Shown: positions 24,726 through 34,296 of the stretch, in pieces
Position numbering within the stretch: the stretch's first letter is position 1
How the letters are laid out: each line of letters opens with the position of its first letter
From: an uncultured Erythrobacter sp.
Lineage (GTDB): Bacteria; Pseudomonadota; Alphaproteobacteria; Sphingomonadales; Sphingomonadaceae
Direction: 5' to 3'
Assembly (NCBI GenBank): GCA_947495555.1
Contig: CANLZI010000001.1
Span: 1,960,861-2,024,860 of the forward strand
DNA length: 64,000 nt
Notes under the pieces: generated by a model
The model's database searches: none
The model's input: only the letters and a program-made list of their open reading frames with translations
Told to the model about the DNA's origin: nothing
Translations under genes and position numbers: made by a program

Positions 24726-27374
24726 ATGGATATTGCATCGAAACCCACCGCCCCGAATGGAAACACTGCCATGGCAGACGCGCCGCCGTCGCCAGAGCCA
24801 TTGACGATTTTACGGGAGGATTACCAACCCTACCCGTGGCGTGTGCCTGAAACGCGTTTGGAATTTGACCTTGGCGTTGATCAAACGCGCGTCGTTTCCA
24901 CCTTGATGGTCGAGCGGAACTCGGACGCTGAAGCCTCGTCTGTCCTCCGGCTGGATGGAGATGCGATCGAAGCCCATTCGGTCAAAGTGGATGGCAAGCA
25001 ATGCGATAATTGGCGCATGGATGGCGAAGCGCTTGAGCTGACCCTCCCAGGTGACAGTCACGAAGTTGAGATCGTTACACTGCTCGAACCTGCTGCAAAC
25101 TTGCAGCTGATGGGACTATATGCCTCGGGCGGGATGCTGTGCACTCAGTGTGAAGCGGAAGGGTTCCGCCGGATCACCTTCTACCCCGATCGTCCCGATG
25201 TGCTCTCCACCTACAGCGTGCGGATGGAGGGTTCCAAAAGCGCATTTCCGATCCTGCTGTGCAATGGCAATATGGTGGCCTCGGGCGATTTGGATGATGG
25301 ACGCCACTTTGCCGAATGGCATGACCCATGGCCCAAGCCATCCTATTTGTTCGCTTTGGTTGCCGGTGATCTTGTCGCCAATTCCTCTAGCTTTACAACC
25401 TGTTCCGGCCGTGAGGTTGAGTTGAATGTATGGGTCCGTGAGGAAGATCTGGCGCGCACCGACCATGCGATGGAATCGCTCAAAAAATCGATGAAGTGGG
25501 ACGAAGAAGCCTTTGGCCGCGAATATGATCTCAATCTGTACAACATTGTCGCCGTGTCTGACTTCAACATGGGCGCTATGGAGAACAAGGGCCTGAATGT
25601 CTTCAACACCAAATATGTGTTGGCCGATCCTGATACCGCTACCGATGCAGATTTTGACGCGATTGAGGGCGTTATTGGGCACGAGTATTTTCACAATTGG
25701 TCGGGCAATCGCATCACCTGCCAGGACTGGTTCCAACTCAGTCTGAAAGAAGGCTTTACTGTGCTGCGCGATCAGTTGTTCAGTCAGGATATGCAGGGCG
25801 AAGCGGTCAAGCGTATCGAAGATGTCCGCATCCTACGCGCGGCACAATTTCCCGAAGATTCCGGTCCGCTGGCGCACCCGATCCGGCCCGACAGCTATCA
25901 GGAAATCAACAATTTCTACACGGCGACAGTCTATAATAAGGGCGCCGAAGTCATCCGCATGATGCGCACGATGGTCGGGCCAGAACGCTTCCGCAAAGGC
26001 ACCGATCTGTATTTTGATCGGCATGATGGAGAGGCGGCCACTTGCGAAGACTTTGTGACCTCGATTGAAGATGGAGCAGAGGTTGATCTGACACAGTTCC
26101 GCCTGTGGTATTCGCAGGCGGGCACGCCAAAGGTGGATGTCTCAGTGCTCCATTCAAAAGACACAACTCTGCTGGCAATGAAGCAGGAAGTGCCAGCCAC
26201 GCCGGGTCAGCCGGACAAATCGCCCATGCCCATTCCCTTGCGGGTTGCCTTGTTCGATCCGGACACAGGCAAGCATCAGGGTGAACAGCTGCTCATCATG
26301 GATGAGGCGCAGAAGGGTTGGAATTTCAAGGGCTTTGAGAAGCCTCCGATTGTTTCGATCAATCGTGGATTTTCGGCGCCAGTCACGATCACTCGATCGG
26401 TACCGCAGGATCAGCTGGTTTTCCTGGCTCAGCATGATGATGATACATTTGCTCGTTACGAGGCTCTGCAAGAATTGGCTTCGCGTCAATTGGTGGGTGT
26501 TTCGACGGGCGCCCTGGATTGTGATGCCCAATCCGAGGGCGAGGCAGCTGTGATCACCGCCATGCGGTCTATTCTGACCGACGAGGCATTGGATGATTCC
26601 ATGCGCGGTGAATTGATGATGCTGCCCAGCCCGGCCTATTTGATGGAACAGATCGATAAAGCCAATCCGGGCGCGGTGCATGCTGCGCGCGAAGGTTTGC
26701 GCTTGGCTATGGCGACCGCATTGCAAACTGAGTTGGACACTCTTTATGGCCGCGTAAAACAGGTTGCTTTCGATGATCCAAACGGGCGCGGTGCGCGCAA
26801 GGTAAAGTCGCAAGCCCTCGCTTATCTTGCAGCATCGGACCAGGAACGTGCTGCGGCTCTTGCTGCTGATCAATATACCTCGGCTGACAACATGACTGAC
26901 CGCCAAGGGGCATTGAACGTACTGACCGGCTTAGAAGTGAAGGAGCGGACCGATGCTCTGATCGATTTCTACAATCGTTATCGCGGCAATGATCTGGTGA
27001 TCGACAAATGGTTCTCTTTGCAGGCGTGGTCGCAGCATCCCAACGTGTTGGAGCATGTCAAAGCGCTGGCCGAGCATCCGGACTTTAACCTGCAAAACCC
27101 CAATCGCGCTCGCGCTCTCTACATGGCCTTTGCCAGCAATCCGCAAGCGTTCCATGAGCCTAGCGGAGAAGGGTATCGCATGATTGCCGATTTCATATTG
27201 GCATTGGACCCGATCAACTCCAGCACGGCCGCGCGCTTTGTTCCGCCGCTGGGACGGTGGCGCAGGATCGAAGACGGGCGCGCCGCACTGATGAAGGCCG
27301 AACTGGAGCGGATCTTGGCAGCTCCCAAGCTGTCGCGCGATGTGCACGAACAGGTGGCTCGTTCGCTTGGCTGA
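24726..27374 (+). CDS. pepN: Aminopeptidase N (M1 family)
   Basis: This 882-residue zinc aminopeptidase has the exopeptidase motif GAMENKGLNVFN (near residue 283) and the zinc motif HEYFHNWSGNR (near 319), with the third ligand Glu in LSLKEGFTV. The N-terminal beta domain, the central catalytic domain with the later NFYTATVYNKGAEVIRMM, and the C-terminal alpha-helical bowl are all present at full length for the gammaproteobacterial-type PepN. It trims N-terminal residues from peptides in the cytoplasm. A second ATG at 24771 is a possible start. The downstream pgeF start overlaps its last codons. Confidence 0.96.
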   Translation: MDIASKPTAPNGNTAMADAPPSPEPLTILREDYQPYPWRVPETRLEFDLGVDQTRVVSTLMVERNSDAEASSVLRLDGDAIEAHSVKVDGKQCDNWRMDGEALELTLPGDSHEVEIVTLLEPAANLQLMGLYASGGMLCTQCEAEGFRRITFYPDRPDVLSTYSVRMEGSKSAFPILLCNGNMVASGDLDDGRHFAEWHDPWPKPSYLFALVAGDLVANSSSFTTCSGREVELNVWVREEDLARTDHAMESLKKSMKWDEEAFGREYDLNLYNIVAVSDFNMGAMENKGLNVFNTKYVLADPDTATDADFDAIEGVIGHEYFHNWSGNRITCQDWFQLSLKEGFTVLRDQLFSQDMQGEAVKRIEDVRILRAAQFPEDSGPLAHPIRPDSYQEINNFYTATVYNKGAEVIRMMRTMVGPERFRKGTDLYFDRHDGEAATCEDFVTSIEDGAEVDLTQFRLWYSQAGTPKVDVSVLHSKDTTLLAMKQEVPATPGQPDKSPMPIPLRVALFDPDTGKHQGEQLLIMDEAQKGWNFKGFEKPPIVSINRGFSAPVTITRSVPQDQLVFLAQHDDDTFARYEALQELASRQLVGVSTGALDCDAQSEGEAAVITAMRSILTDEALDDSMRGELMMLPSPAYLMEQIDKANPGAVHAAREGLRLAMATALQTELDTLYGRVKQVAFDDPNGRGARKVKSQALAYLAASDQERAAALAADQYTSADNMTDRQGALNVLTGLEVKERTDALIDFYNRYRGNDLVIDKWFSLQAWSQHPNVLEHVKALAEHPDFNLQNPNRARALYMAFASNPQAFHEPSGEGYRMIADFILALDPINSSTAARFVPPLGRWRRIEDGRAALMKAELERILAAPKLSRDVHEQVARSLG

Positions 27375-28122
27375 CAAGACGGTGTCCAATCCGATTGCTT
27401 GTGACGCATTGGACGGCATTCCTCACGGCTTTTTCGGGCATGAAGGCGAGCGACTGCAGTTCGGCTTTGGCGCAGAAGGAGATGCCGATGCCATTCGCTT
27501 GGCCCGTCAATCGGCCTGCAACACGATTTCGCGCGGAAGCGCTTTGGCAGCACCGCATCAAGTGCATTCAGCCGATGTTCTTCATGTAAGCCGTGCTTGG
27601 AGCGATGAGGCGACAGGCCGACCCGAAGCAGATGCTTTGGTGACATCGCAACAGGGCATCACGCTTGGCATTGTTACCGCCGATTGCGCGCCGGTTTTGT
27701 TTGCTGACAAGGCCGCTGGAGTGATTGGTGCAGCGCATGCCGGATGGCGCGGAGCCCATGACGGAGTTTTGGAAAACACTCTGGAAGCAATGGAAGCGCT
27801 TGGCGCCCAGCGCGACCGGACAATTGCGGTAATTGGCCCCACCATTGCCCAGTCCAGCTATGAGGTGGACGACGGTTTCAAGCAGATGTTTGGCGATGGA
27901 GCATCCGCCTTTTTTGCCTCAGGTAGATCGGGGCACTGGCAGTTTGATCTGCCAGCCTATATCGGCGCGCGCTTGCGCAGTTTCGGGGCGGGGAATATTG
28001 TCGATCTTGGTCTGGATACTTACGAGCAAGCCGACCGGTTTTACTCTTTCCGCCGGGCAACCCATCGCGGCCAAGCCAACTATGGCCGGCAAATCAGCAT
28101 GATCGCTCTTGCAAAAAACTGA
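27367..28122 (+). CDS. pgeF: Peptidoglycan editing factor PgeF (laccase-like, YfiH)
   Basis: This protein of about 251 residues has the YfiH/DUF152 pattern: GIPHGFFGHEGERLQFGFG, AAPHQVHSADVLHV, a central VTADCAPVLFADKAAGVIGA followed by HAGWRGAHDGVLENTLEAM, and a late conserved PAYIGARLRSFG and YSFRRATHRGQANYGRQISM. Copper/zinc ligands C and H in ADC and HAGW are present. The family hydrolyses wrongly incorporated amino-acid residues in peptidoglycan precursors, and relatives show laccase activity. The start is uncertain: a TTG at 27367 overlaps the pepN stop codon and has AGGTGG nine bases upstream, whereas the frame extends to a GTG at 27340 and an internal GTG lies at 27382. Confidence 0.9.
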   Translation: MADKTVSNPIACDALDGIPHGFFGHEGERLQFGFGAEGDADAIRLARQSACNTISRGSALAAPHQVHSADVLHVSRAWSDEATGRPEADALVTSQQGITLGIVTADCAPVLFADKAAGVIGAAHAGWRGAHDGVLENTLEAMEALGAQRDRTIAVIGPTIAQSSYEVDDGFKQMFGDGASAFFASGRSGHWQFDLPAYIGARLRSFGAGNIVDLGLDTYEQADRFYSFRRATHRGQANYGRQISMIALAKN

Positions 28123-28325
28123 ACTATGCATGTTTAAAAGGCGGTTGGCATTGTGCGGCATTGGCGCTATCAGCGCGCCAAATCGGGGTGACGGGCAAAG
28201 TTTCGGCCACCATCCTGAATCCTGGTCAGGCAGCGGTGAAATCCACTTGGCTTCCTGACGGGTTTGGTAAATTAGCACCTGGCGAATCAATGCCCGGGTG
28301 AGTGGACTGAGCAAGGTTAGGTGTA

Positions 28326-28901
28326 ATGGCTGAATCAACAGGCACAGCAACCGCAGATATGATCGTCGGTGACGGCGATGATGGGGTTCGGCGCCGAGAT
28401 TTCATCAATATCGCAGCAGTTAGCTTTGCTGGCATTGGCGGAGCAGCAACGCTGTTCCCGTTGATCAGCCAAATGGCTCCATCTGCTGACGTGCTTGCAG
28501 AAAGCAGCACGGAATTGGACACAGGCGCGATTGCTCCTGGCCAGGCGATCAAGGCGATCTTCCGCAAGCAACCTTTGTTTGTTCGTCGTTTGACCGCTGC
28601 TGAACTGGCTGAGGCCAATGCAGTCGGACTGGACGATCTGCGCGATCCGCAAACTTTGGCGGACCGGACCAAAGAAGGTCACGGCGATGTTCTGGTAACA
28701 ATGGGCGTTTGTACGCACCTTGGCTGTGTGCCTTTGGGCGCTGCAGAAGGCGAAAACAAAGGCGAGTATGGCGGATATTTCTGCCCTTGCCATGGTTCGC
28801 ACTACGACACGGCTGGCCGCATCCGCAAAGGCCCCGCGCCGACCAACCTCGAAGTACCCGAATATGAATTCACGTCCGATTCCGTCATTCGTGTCGGCTG
28901 A
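28326..28901 (+). CDS. petA: Ubiquinol-cytochrome c reductase Rieske iron-sulfur subunit
   Basis: This 191-residue subunit has a twin-arginine-like VRRRDFINIAAVSFAGIGGA segment that also forms its single membrane anchor. The cluster-binding boxes CTHLGCVP and CPCHGSHYD are those of bc1-type Rieske proteins. It transfers electrons from quinol to cytochrome c1 on the periplasmic face. The first gene of the petABC operon, it is followed after 19 bp by cytochrome b. The 203-bp space before it, after pgeF, presumably holds the operon promoter, but I could not place its elements with confidence. Confidence 0.96.
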   Translation: MAESTGTATADMIVGDGDDGVRRRDFINIAAVSFAGIGGAATLFPLISQMAPSADVLAESSTELDTGAIAPGQAIKAIFRKQPLFVRRLTAAELAEANAVGLDDLRDPQTLADRTKEGHGDVLVTMGVCTHLGCVPLGAAEGENKGEYGGYFCPCHGSHYDTAGRIRKGPAPTNLEVPEYEFTSDSVIRVG

Positions 28902-28920
28902 AATCAGAGAGATTGATTAG

Positions 28921-30213
28921 ATGAGCTTTTCCTGGGCACGCCAATACGAACCGCAAACCGGTGTCACCAAATGGTTGGACGAGCGGCTACCGCTGCCTCG
29001 ACTGGTCTATAATGCTGTTGGTGCCGGCTATCCGGTGCCGCGCAATCTGAACTACATGTGGAATTTCGGCGTTCTTGCCGGATTTTTCCTCGTTTTGCAG
29101 ATCATCACCGGCGTTGTTCTGGCCATGCATTATGCATCGGATGCAACGGTTGCCTTTGCCAAGGTTGAACACATCATGCGCGATGTGAACTGGGGCTGGT
29201 TGATGCGTTACATGCACGCCAATGGCGCCAGCTTCTTTTTCATCGTGATCTATTTGCACATTTTCCGCGGGTTCTTTTACTCGTCCTATAAAGCTCCTCG
29301 CGAAATGATCTGGCTGTTGGGCGTGGTCATCTTCCTGCTGATGATGGCAACCGCCTTCATGGGTTATGTGCTTCCTTGGGGGCAGATGAGCTTCTGGGGT
29401 GCCAAGGTGATTACCGGCCTGTTTGGCGCCATCCCTGTGGTGGGTGAGCCATTGCAGGTATGGCTGCTGGGCGGCTTTGCTCCCGATGATGCAGCCTTGA
29501 ACCGCTTCTTCTCGCTGCACTTCTTGCTGCCATTTGTGATTGCGGGCGTTGTGATCCTGCACATTTGGGCGCTGCACATTCCCGGATCATCCAATCCGAC
29601 AGGCGTAGAAGTAAAGAAGGAATCGGATACGGTTCCGTTCCACCCCTATTACACAGCCAAAGACGGCTTTGGTCTGGGCGTCGTCCTGATCGTGTTTGCG
29701 ATTATGGTGTTCTTCCTGCCCAACATGCTGGGCCACCCAGACAATTATATCGAGGCGAACCCGCTTTCGACGCCTGCGCTGATTGTGCCTGAATGGTATT
29801 TCTATCCATTCTACGCGATCCTACGGGCCTTCACCTTCGACTTCTTCTTCGTTCCGGCCAAGCTTTTGGGTGTGATTGCGATGTTCGCGTCGATCCTGAT
29901 CTGGTTTATCCTGCCATGGCTCGACAAGAGCCCGGTTCGGTCAGGTCATTATCGTCCGCTGTTCCGCATCTTCTTCTGGATCTTGATGGCGGATATGGCC
30001 TTGCTGTTTTACCTCGGCGGCGCGCATGCGGAAGAACCCTATATTATGCTGAGTCAGCTGGCGACGGCATATTACTTCCTGCACTTCCTGGTGATCTTGC
30101 CGATCATCAGCCAGATCGAAAAGCCACGACCATTGCCTTACTCAATCACAGAAGCTGTGTTGGGCAAGGATGAACAGGCTGCGGGCAACAAACCAGCAGA
30201 GACTTCGGCGTGA
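28921..30213 (+). CDS. petB: Cytochrome b of the bc1 complex
   Basis: This 430-residue integral membrane protein has eight helices. The haem-ligand histidines sit in LAMHYASD and [11 protein letters not shown], and again in [20 protein letters not shown]. The quinol-oxidation loop carries [14 protein letters not shown], and [14 protein letters not shown] is the cd1 loop. It binds two b haems and carries both quinone sites. The short C-terminal extension ([17 protein letters not shown]) is variable in this family. It lies in the middle of petABC; 34 bp separate it from cytochrome c1. Confidence 0.97.
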   Translation: MSFSWARQYEPQTGVTKWLDERLPLPRLVYNAVGAGYPVPRNLNYMWNFGVLAGFFLVLQIITGVVLAMHYASDATVAFAKVEHIMRDVNWGWLMRYMHANGASFFFIVIYLHIFRGFFYSSYKAPREMIWLLGVVIFLLMMATAFMGYVLPWGQMSFWGAKVITGLFGAIPVVGEPLQVWLLGGFAPDDAALNRFFSLHFLLPFVIAGVVILHIWALHIPGSSNPTGVEVKKESDTVPFHPYYTAKDGFGLGVVLIVFAIMVFFLPNMLGHPDNYIEANPLSTPALIVPEWYFYPFYAILRAFTFDFFFVPAKLLGVIAMFASILIWFILPWLDKSPVRSGHYRPLFRIFFWILMADMALLFYLGGAHAEEPYIMLSQLATAYYFLHFLVILPIISQIEKPRPLPYSITEAVLGKDEQAAGNKPAETSA

Positions 30214-30247
30214 ACGGCCGGCTTGAGAATATAGGAATGATTGGCTC

Positions 30248-31105
30248 ATGATCCGTCTTATCTCCATCCTAGCCGGGCTTGGCTTCGCCATCGCGGCCCT
30301 GTGGTCCTTTGGTAAGGGCGCCTATGTCGTCATGACTGAAGGCATGGGCGAGCAATCGGCCGAATATGCTTTGCATGAAAAGGTCCGCGGTCCTGAAGGT
30401 GGCTTCAGCTTTGAAGGCCCGGTTGGCAATTGGGACCGGCAACAGCTGCAACGCGGTTATCAGGTTTACAAAGAAGTCTGCTCTGCTTGCCACAGCCTCA
30501 ACTATGTTGCTTTCCGCAATTTGGCTGAACTCGGCTATGATGAAGGCCAGGTCAAAGCAGAGGCAGCCAGTTGGCAGGTTCCCGGCATAGATCCAAACAC
30601 GGGCGAGGCGACGTCGCGTCCAGGCCTGCCTACGGATAAATTCCCGTCACCCTATCCCAACAGCGTTGCTGCTGCTGCGGCCAATAACAACGCGATCCCA
30701 CCGGATTTGTCGTTGATGACCAAGGCCCGCAAAGACGGTTCGAATTACCTGTATGCTCTGCTGGTTGGCTATGGCGAACCTGATCCGGCGAAACTGGCAG
30801 AATATCCTGAGTTCGAGACGCCAACGGGACTGTATTTCAACAAGTACTTCCCCAATGTGAACATCGCCATGGCGCCGCCTTTGACGGCCGATGGCCAGGT
30901 TACCTATTCCGATGGCACTGAAGCGACGATCTCGCAGATGTCCAAAGATGTCGCAGCTTTCCTGACATGGACGGCAGAGCCCACCATGGTGAAACGCAAG
31001 CAGACCGGTTGGCCAGTGTTGGGCTTCCTGCTGTTCGCCACCATCTTGGCTTGGCTGTCAAAGAAGCAAATTTGGTCTTCGGTGAAGCCGCGCAAGGAAG
31101 ACTGA
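30248..31105 (+). CDS. petC: Cytochrome c1 of the bc1 complex
   Basis: This 285-residue protein starts with a hydrophobic export segment (MIRLISILAGLGFAIAALWS) and has the covalent haem motif CSACH near residue 78. The methionine ligand region is VNIAMAPPLTADGQV. A C-terminal membrane anchor (GWPVLGFLLFATILAWLSKK) is followed by a basic tail. It takes electrons from the Rieske protein and passes them to a soluble or membrane cytochrome c. The operon ends at a strong terminator about 35 bp downstream. Confidence 0.97.
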   Translation: MIRLISILAGLGFAIAALWSFGKGAYVVMTEGMGEQSAEYALHEKVRGPEGGFSFEGPVGNWDRQQLQRGYQVYKEVCSACHSLNYVAFRNLAELGYDEGQVKAEAASWQVPGIDPNTGEATSRPGLPTDKFPSPYPNSVAAAAANNNAIPPDLSLMTKARKDGSNYLYALLVGYGEPDPAKLAEYPEFETPTGLYFNKYFPNVNIAMAPPLTADGQVTYSDGTEATISQMSKDVAAFLTWTAEPTMVKRKQTGWPVLGFLLFATILAWLSKKQIWSSVKPRKED

Positions 31106-31141
31106 ACGAGTGAAAGCTCGGATTTAGCAATCTGAAAGATC

Positions 31142-31184
31142 AGCGCCCCTCCATCACAGCGATGGCGGGGCGCTTTCTTTTGCG
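31142..31184 (+). terminator. Rho-independent terminator after petABC
   Basis: AGCGCCCC pairs with GGGGCGCT, and inside it CCATC pairs with GATGG around a 5-base loop, interrupted by one mismatched pair. The stem is followed directly by TTTCTTTTG. It lies between the cytochrome c1 stop codon and apt, so it isolates the bc1 operon. Confidence 0.92.
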
Positions 31185-31210
31185 GGATACTCAATTAGGG
31201 GATAGCCAGT

Positions 31211-31747
31211 ATGAGCCCGGATGAATTGAAAGCCTTGATCCGAACGGTGCCTGACTTTCCTCAGCCGGGCGTTCAGTTTCGCGACATCACCACCTTAATC
31301 GGAAGTGGTTCGGGATTGCGGGCCAGTGTCGAACATTTGGCCAATAGGGCACAGTTGGCAGGAGCAGAAGCCATTGCCGGCATGGAGGCGCGTGGCTTCA
31401 TCTTTGGTGCTGCCGTTGCCGCCCATATGGGGATCGGGTTCGTGCCGATCCGTAAGCCAGGGAAATTACCGGTCGAAACCATTGGGGTCGATTATCAGCT
31501 GGAATATGGCATTGACCGGCTGGAAGTGGACGCGGGCGCGATTGGTGCTGGCCAGCATGTGGTGATGGTCGATGATCTGATCGCAACCGGCGGCACCGCT
31601 CTGGCGGCTGCCCAATTGCTAGGGCAGGCAGGCGCCCGGCTTGACCACGCCTTGTTCGTGATCGACTTGCCCGACCTGGGAGGCGCGAAGAAGCTGCGCG
31701 ATGCTGGGCTTGAGGTGCAATCCTTGATGCAGTTTGACGGCGACTAA
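31211..31747 (+). CDS. apt: Adenine phosphoribosyltransferase
   Basis: This is a 178-residue type I phosphoribosyltransferase. The N-terminal IRTVPDFPQPGVQFRDITTL, the base-binding AGMEARGFIFGAAVA and the PRPP motif VVMVDDLIATGGTA (near residues 115-129) are diagnostic of Apt. It makes AMP from adenine and PRPP in purine salvage. It lies alone after the bc1 terminator and has its own ribosome-binding site (AGGGGATAG). The length is normal for the family. Confidence 0.96.
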   Translation: MSPDELKALIRTVPDFPQPGVQFRDITTLIGSGSGLRASVEHLANRAQLAGAEAIAGMEARGFIFGAAVAAHMGIGFVPIRKPGKLPVETIGVDYQLEYGIDRLEVDAGAIGAGQHVVMVDDLIATGGTALAAAQLLGQAGARLDHALFVIDLPDLGGAKKLRDAGLEVQSLMQFDGD

Positions 31748-31828
31748 GCCGACCGTTTCATTCCAGCCGCATAGCCTTGAAATGAAATGCAGACTTGCCA
31801 TTGATCCGTTGAGGGTTCACCTGCTTCG

Positions 31829-33697
31829 ATGATGGAGTCGCAAGCGCTTACAATTGCTTTGATTGGTGCCCTGGGCATCGGTGCCCAATGGATTGCTTGG
31901 CGCACTGGTTGGCCAGCCATCGTGCTGATGTTGTTCGCTGGCTTCATGGCAGGGCCTGTTACGGGCCTGCTCGATCCCAATGCAGCCTTTGGTGACTTGC
32001 TAGAGCCTATGATCGCCATCGGCGTTGCCTTGATCCTGTTCGAAGGCGGGCTCAGTCTTGATTTGCGCGAACTGCGTCATTCGGGAGAGGCGGTCTGGCG
32101 ATTAGCCACCATCGGTGTGTTGGTGGGCTGGGCTTTGGGCTCGGCCGCTGGGTTTTACATCGCAGGCTTGGTTTGGCCGGTGGCCATCTTGTTTGGCGGC
32201 ATATTGGTTGTAACGGGCCCCACTGTGGTCTTACCGTTATTGCGGCAATCCAAGGTGCAAACGCGGCCAGGCTCCATCCTGAAGTGGGAAGCCATCGTCA
32301 ATGATCCCACCGGCGCTTTGTGTGCGGTGATTGCGTATGAGTATTTTCGAAAACTGGCGGACTCGCCTGGCGCTTCCTTGGTCGAGGTGGTGCCGCCTCT
32401 GATCATTGCCGCCATTGTCGCCGGTCTGATCGGTTATGTCGCCGCGCGAATGATCGCATTCCTGTTCCCGCGCGGCGCGGTGCCAGAATATCTCAAAGTG
32501 CCCGTTCTGTTCACCGTGGTCATCGCGGTATTCGTGGTCTCGAACAAAATCGAACATGAAGCCGGCTTGGTTGCCGTCACGGTGATGGGTATCACGCTTG
32601 CCAATTTGGGCGTGTCGAGCCTCCGCAGCATCCATCCGTTCAAGGAAAACATCGCGGTCCTGCTGGTGTCAGGCATCTTCATAATCTTGTCAGCCAGTCT
32701 CGAATTTTCCGACATGCAGTATTTCAATTGGCGCTTCGGCTTCTTCCTGCTGGCGCTGTTGTTCCTCGTCCGGCCATTGACGGTGTTAATCAGCCTGCTC
32801 GGCAGCTCAGTCCCATGGAACGAGCGATTGTTTGTTGCCTGGATCGCCCCGCGCGGCATCGTGCTGGTGGCCATTTCAGGTCTGTTTGCTTTGCGGCTGA
32901 CCGATCTGGGCTACAGCGATGGTAATGTCCTGATTGGCCTCAGCTTCGCTGTGGTCTTTGTGACCATTGTCGCACACGGCTTCACGGTCGATCTGGTGGC
33001 GAAGCTGCTGAAAGTTAAGGGCGCGACCCGTCCGGGCCTGCTGATCGTGGGTAGCACGCCCTGGACCATGGCCCTGGCCAAAGAAATGACCGCGCTCAAA
33101 ACACCGGTGATGATTGTCGATTCAAGCTGGCAACGGCTTGGCTCTGCGCGGCGCGAAGGCTTGCCATTTTATCACGGAGAAATCCTGAATGAAGCAACCG
33201 AGCATAATCTGGATCTGACCCCGTTTCAGGTGTTGGTCGCAGCGTCAGATAACGAGGCGTATAATGCGCTGGTCTGCAACGAATTTGCGCATGAGATTGG
33301 CCGGGATTCGGTTTATCAATTGGGCGAAGATGTGGATTCTGATGATCGACATGCTTTGCCGGATTCCATCCGCGGACGAGCCTTGTTCGAATCCGGATTT
33401 GGCGTGTCCGATGTCAATGAAAGGCAGGCGCAAGGGTGGACCTTCCGCAAGACGAAACTGTCGGAAGAATTCGATTTCGAAGACGCCAAGGAACGCCTGC
33501 CTGAAAGCTCCAATATGCTGCTTCTGCTAAGGGAGAGCGGGCGACTGCGCTTCTTTAGTCACGCGGCGCGGCCAGAACCACGCGCAGGCGACACCATCAT
33601 TTCGTTCATCCCGCCAGTGATGAACACTGCTGAACAGGCTGAGGCGAAGCGTTCAGGAAACTCAGATCCAGACGGTGCGAAACCGCAAACGGCATAA
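31829..33697 (+). CDS. CPA-type cation:proton antiporter with C-terminal RCK-like domain
   Basis: This 622-residue protein has about twelve membrane helices forming an NhaP/CPA1-like antiporter domain: LFEGGLSLDLRELRHSGEAV and VVTGPTVVLPLLRQS are typical, as is NDPTGALCAVIAYEYF, which carries the ND motif for cation binding. At about residue 405 a soluble domain begins, LLIVGSTPWTMALAKEMTAL, that resembles a TrkA-N (RCK) Rossmann fold, but the GxGxxG motif is not intact (GSTPWT). It exchanges Na+ or K+ for protons at the inner membrane. The last 45 residues are polar. It is followed after 2 bp by the lipoprotein gene's upstream GTG, so the two may share a transcript. Confidence 0.88.
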   Translation: MMESQALTIALIGALGIGAQWIAWRTGWPAIVLMLFAGFMAGPVTGLLDPNAAFGDLLEPMIAIGVALILFEGGLSLDLRELRHSGEAVWRLATIGVLVGWALGSAAGFYIAGLVWPVAILFGGILVVTGPTVVLPLLRQSKVQTRPGSILKWEAIVNDPTGALCAVIAYEYFRKLADSPGASLVEVVPPLIIAAIVAGLIGYVAARMIAFLFPRGAVPEYLKVPVLFTVVIAVFVVSNKIEHEAGLVAVTVMGITLANLGVSSLRSIHPFKENIAVLLVSGIFIILSASLEFSDMQYFNWRFGFFLLALLFLVRPLTVLISLLGSSVPWNERLFVAWIAPRGIVLVAISGLFALRLTDLGYSDGNVLIGLSFAVVFVTIVAHGFTVDLVAKLLKVKGATRPGLLIVGSTPWTMALAKEMTALKTPVMIVDSSWQRLGSARREGLPFYHGEILNEATEHNLDLTPFQVLVAASDNEAYNALVCNEFAHEIGRDSVYQLGEDVDSDDRHALPDSIRGRALFESGFGVSDVNERQAQGWTFRKTKLSEEFDFEDAKERLPESSNMLLLLRESGRLRFFSHAARPEPRAGDTIISFIPPVMNTAEQAEAKRSGNSDPDGAKPQTA

Positions 33698-33708
33698 GGG
33701 TGAAGGAT

Positions 33709-34296
33709 ATGACTGTGACCAAAGCGATTAAACACAGCCCGGCCATAGCGTTGCTCGTCCTAATGCTGGCTGCATGCAACCAGGCGGATACCCGGCCACC
33801 AGAAAATTCTGGCGGGGATGAAGCTGAAGCACCGCCGCCGCAATCTATCATCCGTCCTGATGTTGAGCAGGCTGCACCGGTTGCAGCGCTTACGCCGCTA
33901 AACACCAGCATATCCTTTGCTGATGGAGGTGCTGAATTGTCGGAAGGTGCGCTGGCCGAGCTGGCAACTGTGCGCAGTTCGCCGCAAATGGCTGAGGGTG
34001 GACCGATTATTCTACGCGGCCATAGCGATGCCGGTGGCAGCGATGCGATCAATATGCGCGCTTCTGAAGGGCGCGCTCAGGCTGTAGCGGATTGGCTGAT
34101 CGAAATGGGTATTGGCGAAGACCGGATCACGATCATCGTCTTTGGCGAGCAGAATCCGGTTGAACCCAATGCCAAGCAGGATGGCACACCCAACGAGCCA
34201 GGCCGCAAGGCCAATCGCCGGGTGGATGTGACCATTGCCCTACCGCGCGCTGCCGATGCAGCAGAAGCGCCAGAGGCCAACCAGCCTGCAGATTGA
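33709..34296 (+). CDS. OmpA-like lipoprotein
   Basis: This 195-residue protein has a lipobox LVLMLAAC near residue 25, so it should be a lipoprotein anchored to a membrane. After a 45-residue proline- and acid-rich linker comes an OmpA-C-like domain: ISFADGGAELSEGALAELAT, ILRGHSDAGGSDAINMRASEGRA and DRITIIVFGEQNPVEPNA, ending in GRKANRRVDVTI, which bind peptidoglycan in family members. It would tether the envelope. The ATG at 33709 is preferred over a GTG at 33700. Its stop codon directly abuts the stop of convergent cysQ. Confidence 0.88.
   Translation: MTVTKAIKHSPAIALLVLMLAACNQADTRPPENSGGDEAEAPPPQSIIRPDVEQAAPVAALTPLNTSISFADGGAELSEGALAELATVRSSPQMAEGGPIILRGHSDAGGSDAINMRASEGRAQAVADWLIEMGIGEDRITIIVFGEQNPVEPNAKQDGTPNEPGRKANRRVDVTIALPRAADAAEAPEANQPAD

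Noticed and set aside
28164..28176. GCGCT-ATC-AGCGC symmetry between pgeF and petA
   Set aside because: The stem is short, there is no T-run, and such 5-bp symmetry is common by chance in GC-rich DNA.
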